From assembly GCF_039962255.1 (NCBI RefSeq), contig NZ_JAMPKY010000002.1:62001-126000 (forward strand): a stretch of 64,000 nt of DNA, read 5' to 3'. Shown piece after piece: positions 58,593 through 64,000 of the stretch; position 1 is the stretch's first letter, and every line of letters starts with the position of its first letter. A model generated the notes under the pieces. It made no database searches, had not been told where the DNA came from, and saw nothing but the letters and a program-made list of their open reading frames with translations. Position numbers and translations under genes: made by a program. Origin of the DNA: Leptolyngbya subtilissima AS-A7 (GTDB lineage: Bacteria > Cyanobacteriota > Cyanobacteriia > Phormidesmidales > Phormidesmidaceae).

Positions 58593-58876
58593 AGCGGCCA
58601 CCAAGAGTTTAGAAAAAGCCTGCGGTAATCCTACCGCAGCCTGACTCAAGGCTAGCCCTAAAGCTTGTAGGCCTTAACATTGCCCCTTCCAGAAGTTGAA
58701 CTGGCTGGGGAGAGAGATTGGGTGCGATCGCAAACCTTCAGACTGTATTCAGCTCATCGTGAACAGCTTTTATTTTTGGCGGCGCAAAATATAAATAGTC
58801 AGGGTATAGACGGCCAGCAACCGCTGACACCATTCCGCCAAGTTCTGTATTCGAGTCCAGCGAGACTCAAGTGCTC

Positions 58877-59092
58877 ATGTTATGCACCTCTTGCCAAAAC
58901 AAACCCCACTGCTTAGCCGCCCAGCTAGCCGAGGGGGACGCTGCCTTGGCCCAACTGCTCGGGCAGCTCAGACGCTGTAGCCTCAAACCACCCCGCCGCA
59001 GCCTGGGGCAGCGGGTCAAAGCCTACTGGCAGCTACTTCAAACTGCGCTTCGCCAAGCTGTCTGGAGGCCCCTCATACTACGCTCACGCTAG
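58877..59092 (+). CDS. Possible small cysteine-motif protein
   Basis: 71 residues from ATG 58877 (GTG 58871 also possible). It opens with MLCTSCQNKPHC, a Cys-x2-Cys-x5-Cys cluster that could bind metal, followed by an Arg/Leu-rich basic helix region. The last codons overlap the stop region of the convergent cupin gene by four bases. I do not recognise a family, and the frame may be fortuitous. Confidence 0.35.
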   Translation: MLCTSCQNKPHCLAAQLAEGDAALAQLLGQLRRCSLKPPRRSLGQRVKAYWQLLQTALRQAVWRPLILRSR

Positions 59093-59457
59093 CCAGCCTC
59101 AAACACCGTCTCGTCTTCTTGGCGCCAGGCAGGGTCAACTAGGCAAATGAACACCAGTGGGCTATCTCCGGTGTTGCGAATATGTTGGCGGGCATGGGGC
59201 GGAATGTACACGGCGTCCCCCGGCTCGACCAAGCTAGTTTCGCCGTCAATAGACATTTCCCCCTGCCCTGCCAGAATGTAATACACCTCAGAAGTGGTGA
59301 GGGCGTGAGGAGTAGACACCTGCCCCACGGGCAATACTGCGTGGGCCAAACTGTAGCGTAGGGCAAGGTCTTGCTTGTCGGGGTGCAACAGCTCTCGCAG
59401 CTGGGTACCGTCACCGGCAACAAATTCAGGGCAGTCAAGCAGTTTACGAATCAGCAT
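59089..59457 (-). CDS. Single-domain cupin
   Basis: 122 residues forming one double-stranded beta-helix. Cupin motif 1 is degenerate around VGQVSTPHALTTSEVYYILAG: His and Glu are present with shifted spacing. Motif 2 is PGDAVYIPPHARQHIRNTG with the His ligand. Such proteins bind a metal and act on diverse small molecules; role unknown. Small gene upstream of the PAS-GGDEF-EAL gene's end, with which it shares orientation. Confidence 0.82.
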   Translation of the reverse strand: MLIRKLLDCPEFVAGDGTQLRELLHPDKQDLALRYSLAHAVLPVGQVSTPHALTTSEVYYILAGQGEMSIDGETSLVEPGDAVYIPPHARQHIRNTGDSPLVFICLVDPAWRQEDETVFEAG

Positions 59458-59498
59458 AGCAGCGGCAGTTAGAGCACCCTTCTGCCAGCCGCGCCAGC

Positions 59499-61232
59499 TT
59501 AGGTGGGGCGGGTGACAGTGGGAAGGTTAGACAAAGAGGCGGCTTTCTCCGCCATCATAACCTCCACGGCGGCGGGCGCTAGGGGACGGGAAAACAGATA
59601 ACCCTGACCCAGCTCGCACCGCAGCGCCTTGAGCTGGGCATGGTGGCGCGGGGTCTCTACCCCTTCGGCAACCACATCGAGGCCCAGGTTCCAGGCTAAG
59701 CGCACCACCGACTGCAAAATCTCCAGCTTTTCAAAGTCTTGGTCGGCGTTTTCAATGAAGGAGCGATCGATCTTGAGGCAGTCAAAGGGGAAGCGATGCA
59801 AATAGCTCAGAGAAGAATAGCCCGTGCCAAAGTCATCCACCAGCAGCTTAATGCCTAGGGCCCTGATCTGCTGGAGGGTAGCAATAATGCCGTCGGAGTG
59901 GTCGATCAGCACCCCTTCAGTCAGCTCAATTTTGAGTCGACGGGCCACAAAGCCGGTGTCGTCCAAAATTTTCTGAATTTTCTCAACGATATTCTGCTGC
60001 GAAAACTGTTTACTCGACATATTGACGCTCACCGTAAACTCAGCCATAGCTGGGTATTGCTCAGTCCACACCTGCATCTGCCGACAGGCTTCGGTCAGCA
60101 CCCACCAGCCCAGGGGAATAATCAGCCCGCTGGTCTCGGCAATGTGAATAAACTCCCCCGGCATCAGCAGCCCTCGGGTGGGATGCTGCCACCGCACCAG
60201 AGCCTCAAAGCCGCAAATTTCTTCGTTGCTGATGATGACGATGGGCTGATAGTGCAGCCGTAGCTCACCGCGATCGAGGGCCTGGCGGAGGTCAACTTCG
60301 GTTTGCAGGCGCAGATCTTGTTGCACCCTGAGAGAACTGTCAAACACCTGCCAGCCCAGGTCAGGATGCTCTTTGATTTGCTCCATGGCCGTATCGGCAT
60401 CGCGCAGCCAGTCGAATGGGTTTTGATAGGTCTCAGAGCCAAAGGCAACACCAATGCTGGCATTGACATAAACCTGCTGTGGCTGCAGCCCAAAGGGTTG
60501 CTGCACTATCGCGTGAATGGTTTCAGTTAGCGCGATCGCACTAGCCTGGCTGGTCAGATTATCTAGCAATACAGCAAACTCGTCTCTCCCCAGCCGCGCA
60601 ACGGTGTTGTCCGGACCAACCTGGGCCTGGAGGCGGGTCCCTAGTTCGACTAGCATTTCGTCGCCCACCTGGTGCCCTAGGTTGTCGTTGATCAGCTTAA
60701 ACTGCTCTAAACCGATAACCAGCAGCGCCGTCACCCGGTGAGGGTCATCCTGGGCACAGGCTAGGGCCTGGCCTAGACGATCGATCAACAAATGGCGGTT
60801 AGGTAGCCCTGTGAGCGGGTCATAGAAAGCCTGCTGCACCAAACTAGCTTCCTGCTGTTTGGCGGCGGAAACATCGCGCAGGGTCAGCAGCGCCATACCA
60901 GAAGATAGCCCACCGCTACAGGCCACCCAGTGGGTCTGGGGAGGCTGCCCCGCGGCCAAGAGCAATTCTTCGTTGTGCAGGCTCTGACCAGCGAGCACTC
61001 GATTTAAGGGCAGCTCAGGCGCGGCTAGGGGCTGCTGTTGCGGATCGAGCATCTGATAACCTGGCTGGCTGCCGCTGCCCCCTAACCCAGCAATTCCCCC
61101 GGGAAGCAGTGCCTTGGCCGCCGCGTTGCAAAATAGCAGCGCCCCATTTAGGTCAACCACAACGACCGCATCGGGCAGGGCGCTCAGCACGGCCAGGTAC
61201 ATCTCGGCATCGGGGCAAGAGGGCTGTGACAT
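59499..61232 (-). CDS. PAS-GGDEF-EAL protein, probably a c-di-GMP phosphodiesterase
   Basis: 577 residues from ATG 61232 (MSQPSCPDAEM), preferred over 61319. PAS sensor (about 10-115), GGDEF domain (about 130-290) with the signature read as GRDEF (second Gly replaced by Arg), and EAL domain (about 305-560) with EALVRW, the metal-site DDFGTGYSSLSYL and KIDRSFI intact. The expected activity is therefore c-di-GMP hydrolysis, with a degenerate, perhaps GTP-binding, GGDEF. No membrane helix. It is the second c-di-GMP protein in the window. Confidence 0.9.
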   Translation of the reverse strand: MSQPSCPDAEMYLAVLSALPDAVVVVDLNGALLFCNAAAKALLPGGIAGLGGSGSQPGYQMLDPQQQPLAAPELPLNRVLAGQSLHNEELLLAAGQPPQTHWVACSGGLSSGMALLTLRDVSAAKQQEASLVQQAFYDPLTGLPNRHLLIDRLGQALACAQDDPHRVTALLVIGLEQFKLINDNLGHQVGDEMLVELGTRLQAQVGPDNTVARLGRDEFAVLLDNLTSQASAIALTETIHAIVQQPFGLQPQQVYVNASIGVAFGSETYQNPFDWLRDADTAMEQIKEHPDLGWQVFDSSLRVQQDLRLQTEVDLRQALDRGELRLHYQPIVIISNEEICGFEALVRWQHPTRGLLMPGEFIHIAETSGLIIPLGWWVLTEACRQMQVWTEQYPAMAEFTVSVNMSSKQFSQQNIVEKIQKILDDTGFVARRLKIELTEGVLIDHSDGIIATLQQIRALGIKLLVDDFGTGYSSLSYLHRFPFDCLKIDRSFIENADQDFEKLEILQSVVRLAWNLGLDVVAEGVETPRHHAQLKALRCELGQGYLFSRPLAPAAVEVMMAEKAASLSNLPTVTRPT

Positions 61233-61681
61233 AGGGCCAGAAGTGAAGGGGAGGTAGTGAAAATCCAGAGTCAGGCTACTGATGGGGGCGATCGCACCTG
61301 GTAGATTTAGCTTGCCCAAAATACTAGCTGGGGCTCGCCTGGGGCGATCGCGCCCTTAAGCGTAAAGCCCTGATTTGGCTTGAGATTAAGATAAAGTGCT
61401 GTAAAGGATGTGTAAGGTCGCCAGGGGCTGCCCCTGGGGTCAGCTCAAGGAAGCCAGTCAAGCCCTAAACTAAAGCTGGTGCATCGGTGGAGAGATTTGA
61501 CGCGACAGTTCTACACAACAGACTGACCTCGGAGCCGAAGCGAAATCCTGAAGCTGGCTAGTATTGCCGAAGGCTTTGCTGAAGCTATGGGCAACCAAGC
61601 TAGCTGGCCTGCCGCTGGGCAATGGGTTTAGTTTTAGGTCTGCAGTTAAATGACCAGGCTGACAAAGACATTCTGGGCAGC
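61233..61681. promoter_or_regulatory. Divergent intergenic region upstream of PDE and kinase genes
   Basis: 449 bases. The only clear structure is a GC-rich hairpin CCAGGGG/CCCCTGG at 61421-61437 with a three-base loop and no T run. The region must hold promoters of both genes; I did not identify them. Confidence 0.35.
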
Positions 61682-63496
61682 ATGGAGCAAACATTACTGG
61701 GAGGACGGTACCAAGTTGTCCGACGGCTGGGGTCAGGGGGGTTCAGCCGCACCTTTTTGGTGACCGATATACACCTGCCGAACCATCCTCGGTGTGTGAT
61801 CAAGCAGCTCAAGGTACAGGACAAAGACACCGGCACGCTCGATATGGCCCGACGGCTGTTCGACACCGAAGCTCGGGTGCTCTATCAGTTGGGCAACCAT
61901 CCCCAAATTCCAGCGCTGATGGCCCACTTTGAAGAGGGCCAAGAGTTTTATCTGGCTCAGGAATACATTGAGGGCAGCCGCCTCAATCGGCAGGTCGAAG
62001 AGGGCAAACCCTGGTCAGAAACGCGGGTGGTGCTGCTGCTCCAGGAGGTTCTGGAAATTCTCTCCTTTGTCCACCGCCAGCAGGTGATTCACCGCGACGT
62101 TAAGCCCTCCAACCTGATCCGCCGCCACCGCGACGGCAAGCTGGTGCTGATCGACTTTGGGGCGGTCAAGCAGGTCACCTCATCGCCGCTGCTAGACGCC
62201 GAGACCGGTGCCACTAACATCACCGTGGCTATTGGTACCCACGGCTATATGCCCAACGAGCAGTATGCGGGCAAGCCTCGTTTTAGCAGCGACGTGTATG
62301 CCGTGGGCATTCTCGGCATTCGGGCCTTGACCGGCATCCATCCTCAAAAAATCGAAGAAGACCCCATCACCAGCGAGCTGTCCTGGCGCCACCATGCCCC
62401 GACGGTGTCATCGTCGCTGGCGGCAGTGCTCGACAAAATGGTGCGCTACGACTTTCGCGATCGCTACCCCACTGCTCAAGAAGCCCTCGAAGCCCTACAA
62501 AATCTGCCTAACCCCCTGCACGGCCTGCTGGGCACCCAAATCTACCAAACTTGGATGAAGGGAGCCAACGGTCGAGGGCCAACGTTTCCGGGAGACGACA
62601 GCGACACCGCCGTAGGCCCCACCGAAACCTCGGAGCCCACGGCCTTTGCCGATGATCAAGAATCCACTTCACTGTTTCCAGTCGATTTAGCCTACGGTGC
62701 CAGTGGAGCGGTGCCGCTGGTGTCTTCAGATCTGGCAGTAGAGGAGTTGAAGTCCCATCGCCACCGATCGATGGTGGTCAGCAGTTTAATCGGGGCGATT
62801 AGCCTGCTAGTGCTCTGGCGCAGCGGCCTCACCATTGCCTTTGAACCGACCCCAGGGGCTGCCGTACCGTTTCAAGCAACGGCAATTCCTACCCTGACCA
62901 CCGATTTTGGTCTGCTGCTGCCCCCCGAAGAGAAAGCAGTCTACCTAACCCGCCAGGGCGATCGCCTGCGCTACCAGGGCCGCTACCCCGATGCCCTCGT
63001 CACCTACAACCAAGCGGTTGAGAGCCAGCCCGACTATGCGCCAGCCTACCTAGGGCGCTGCCGAGCCCTCATTGCCCTCAAACGGCCTCTGGAGGCCATA
63101 GTTGCCTGCGACGACGCTCTGGCCTACAGCACCTACTACCCTGAGGCTGTCCGCAGCAAGGGCAATGCAGAAGAACAGCAAGGCAAGCTGCTGGCCGCCC
63201 TAGAGCTGTATGAGAGCACTAACCGCCAGATGCCAGCTATGTTTGAGGCTTGGCTCGACCGAGGTCGCGTGCTGCAAAAGCTAGGTCGCTCCGCCGAGGC
63301 CATTGCTGCCATCGACCAGGCGATCGCCCGCAACCGCGAGTCGGTCGAGGCCTGGACCGTGCGCGGCGAGGCTACCTGGGACCTCCAACGCTACGATCAG
63401 TCGATCATTGCCCTCGAGAAAGCCCTGCAGATTGACCCCGACTACGGTCCGGCTAAGGAGTTGCGCAAGCGGGCGCGGCAAACTTTGGGGAGATGA
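61682..63496 (+). CDS. Ser/Thr protein kinase with C-terminal TPRs
   Basis: 604 residues from ATG 61682 (MEQTLLGGRYQVVRRLG); the frame is open to 61622. Hanks-type kinase domain (about 8-275): GSGGFSRTFLV glycine loop, CVIKQL catalytic Lys, IHRDVKPSNLI, IDFGAVKQV, and GTHGYMPNEQYAGKP as the activation/P+1 region. Then an acidic linker, a single membrane helix near 360-380 (VVSSLIGAISLLVLW), and TPR repeats (about 425-600) probably on the far side of the membrane. All catalytic residues are present. Substrate unknown. Confidence 0.93.
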   Translation: MEQTLLGGRYQVVRRLGSGGFSRTFLVTDIHLPNHPRCVIKQLKVQDKDTGTLDMARRLFDTEARVLYQLGNHPQIPALMAHFEEGQEFYLAQEYIEGSRLNRQVEEGKPWSETRVVLLLQEVLEILSFVHRQQVIHRDVKPSNLIRRHRDGKLVLIDFGAVKQVTSSPLLDAETGATNITVAIGTHGYMPNEQYAGKPRFSSDVYAVGILGIRALTGIHPQKIEEDPITSELSWRHHAPTVSSSLAAVLDKMVRYDFRDRYPTAQEALEALQNLPNPLHGLLGTQIYQTWMKGANGRGPTFPGDDSDTAVGPTETSEPTAFADDQESTSLFPVDLAYGASGAVPLVSSDLAVEELKSHRHRSMVVSSLIGAISLLVLWRSGLTIAFEPTPGAAVPFQATAIPTLTTDFGLLLPPEEKAVYLTRQGDRLRYQGRYPDALVTYNQAVESQPDYAPAYLGRCRALIALKRPLEAIVACDDALAYSTYYPEAVRSKGNAEEQQGKLLAALELYESTNRQMPAMFEAWLDRGRVLQKLGRSAEAIAAIDQAIARNRESVEAWTVRGEATWDLQRYDQSIIALEKALQIDPDYGPAKELRKRARQTLGR

Positions 63497-63596
63497 GGGT
63501 GACGGGGTGATGGGGTAATGGGTTGATGGAAAGTTCTGCACTCTCACCTTCTCCACCTCCTCACCCTCCTCATCTCCCTAACCTTCCCCGCCTTCT
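63486..63596. repeat. Imperfect inverted repeat filling the kinase-transglutaminase gap
   Basis: A G-rich arm (63486-63530, with GAGATGAGGGTGACGGGG) and a C/T-rich arm (63541-63596, CCTCACCCTCCTCATCTCCC) are roughly complementary. The left arm overlaps the kinase stop codon, and the right arm reaches the stop of the transglutaminase gene at 63595. It is related to the element at 49708-49851. Confidence 0.6.
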
Positions 63597-64000
63597 AATC
63601 CCCCAGTACCTCTACCCGAATCTCGGTCTCTAGACTAGAGCCCACCCGGCTCCCCTCTTGAGTCGTGCCGCTGACAGGCAGAGTTTGCGCCGGAAAGGGG
63701 CTAGCCACTAGGGCAATGTGGCGATCGCTGACCGCTAGGCCTTGGGTGGGGTCAAAAGCGCGCCAGCCTCCGCCCGGTACGTAGGCCTCAGCCCAGGCAT
63801 GTAGGTCGCGATCGAGCATTGTGCGATCGCCCTCCTCATAACCGCTGACAAAGCGAGCCGCCACTCCTACCGCCCAGCAGGCTTCCATGAACAGCACGGC
63901 AAAGTCGCGGCAGCTGCCCTGCTTTTTGCCCCAGGTGATGCCCCCTGGCCAGGGAGCGCCCGTCGGTCGGTTGGTGTACTCACAAGTTTCGTAAATGCGG
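63595..64000 (-). CDS. Transglutaminase-like protein, C-terminal part (cut by window edge)
   Basis: The frame is open to the right edge, so at least 135 residues are visible and the N-terminus is missing. The transglutaminase-like (cysteine protease fold) core is clear: nucleophile Cys in GKKQGSCRDFAVLFMEA, His in DLHAWAEAYVPGGGWRAFD, and Asp in FDPTQG. Cyanobacterial members usually have an N-terminal bacterial transglutaminase region; peptidase or cross-linking activity is not established. It is convergent with the kinase gene. Confidence 0.9.
   Translation of the reverse strand, partial: RIYETCEYTNRPTGAPWPGGITWGKKQGSCRDFAVLFMEACWAVGVAARFVSGYEEGDRTMLDRDLHAWAEAYVPGGGWRAFDPTQGLAVSDRHIALVASPFPAQTLPVSGTTQEGSRVGSSLETEIRVEVLGD

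Noticed and set aside
58680..58916. 78-codon open frame upstream of the small cysteine protein
   Set aside because: It overlaps that frame, lacks any motif, and its composition does not look protein-like.

Overview
The window is chromosomal DNA from a cyanobacterium. The evidence is a phycobilisome core cluster (apcE-apcA-apcB-apcC), a cyanobacterial-order ATP synthase operon that encodes b and b' but lacks beta and epsilon, cyanobacterial/plastid families (Ycf35, Ycf46, Ccs1/CcsB, DUF1517, DUF4278), cyanobacterial Hfq and ComFB, a plastid-type pyruvate dehydrogenase E2, and many copies of the HIP1 octamer GCGATCGC (for example 741-748 and a tandem pair at 3789-3804). The fairly GC-rich sequence and the four-repeat ApcE suggest a filamentous Leptolyngbya/Nodosilinea-like organism; that placement is inference. 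I see no rRNA, CRISPR array, prophage or transposase.

Layout. 1-5.3 kb: end of a cell-wall amidase, a DUF1517 membrane protein, then leftward ftsW-ccdA-ccsB for division/cell-wall synthesis and cytochrome c maturation. 5.5-10.6 kb: leftward apcE-apcA-apcB-apcC, with structured intergenic regions. 11.2-18.6 kb: a methyltransferase, then atpI-atpB-atpE-atpF2-atpF-atpH-atpA-atpG, closed by a perfect 26-bp palindromic terminator. 18.7-27 kb: galE, a very large extracellular-type phosphoesterase with a candidate Pho box, a GAF-GGDEF diguanylate cyclase, and tRNA-Glu with a textbook promoter and terminator. 27-38 kb: nagA, nadA, a response regulator next to a degenerate receiver, a Crp/Fnr regulator, a CysQ/IMPase-like phosphatase, and a leftward ribbon-helix-helix/ycf46/ycf35 unit. 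38-50 kb: recQ, mrnC, a STAS protein, carA, a lipoprotein-type aspartic protease, an alpha/beta hydrolase, gcvP, a HAD protein and dapF. 50-64 kb: hfq and comFB, an SLC13/RCK transporter, pdhC coupled to an amidase gene, ylqD, an acyl-activating enzyme, a cupin, a PAS-GGDEF-EAL protein, a Ser/Thr kinase with TPRs, and the 3' part of a transglutaminase gene.

Most genes are housekeeping or photosynthetic. The items most worth a second look are the nested nucleotidase / choice-of-anchor I / phytase-like / DUF4114 protein with a Pho-box-like tandem repeat upstream; an in-frame repeat insertion in gcvP that resembles intergenic hairpin DNA elsewhere in the window; the hfq-comFB pair; a possible AUC start codon; a receiver domain lacking both its Asp and Lys; and hairpins and direct repeats inside the apc cluster. 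I found no multi-gene accessory system such as defence, a biosynthetic cluster or a mobile island.
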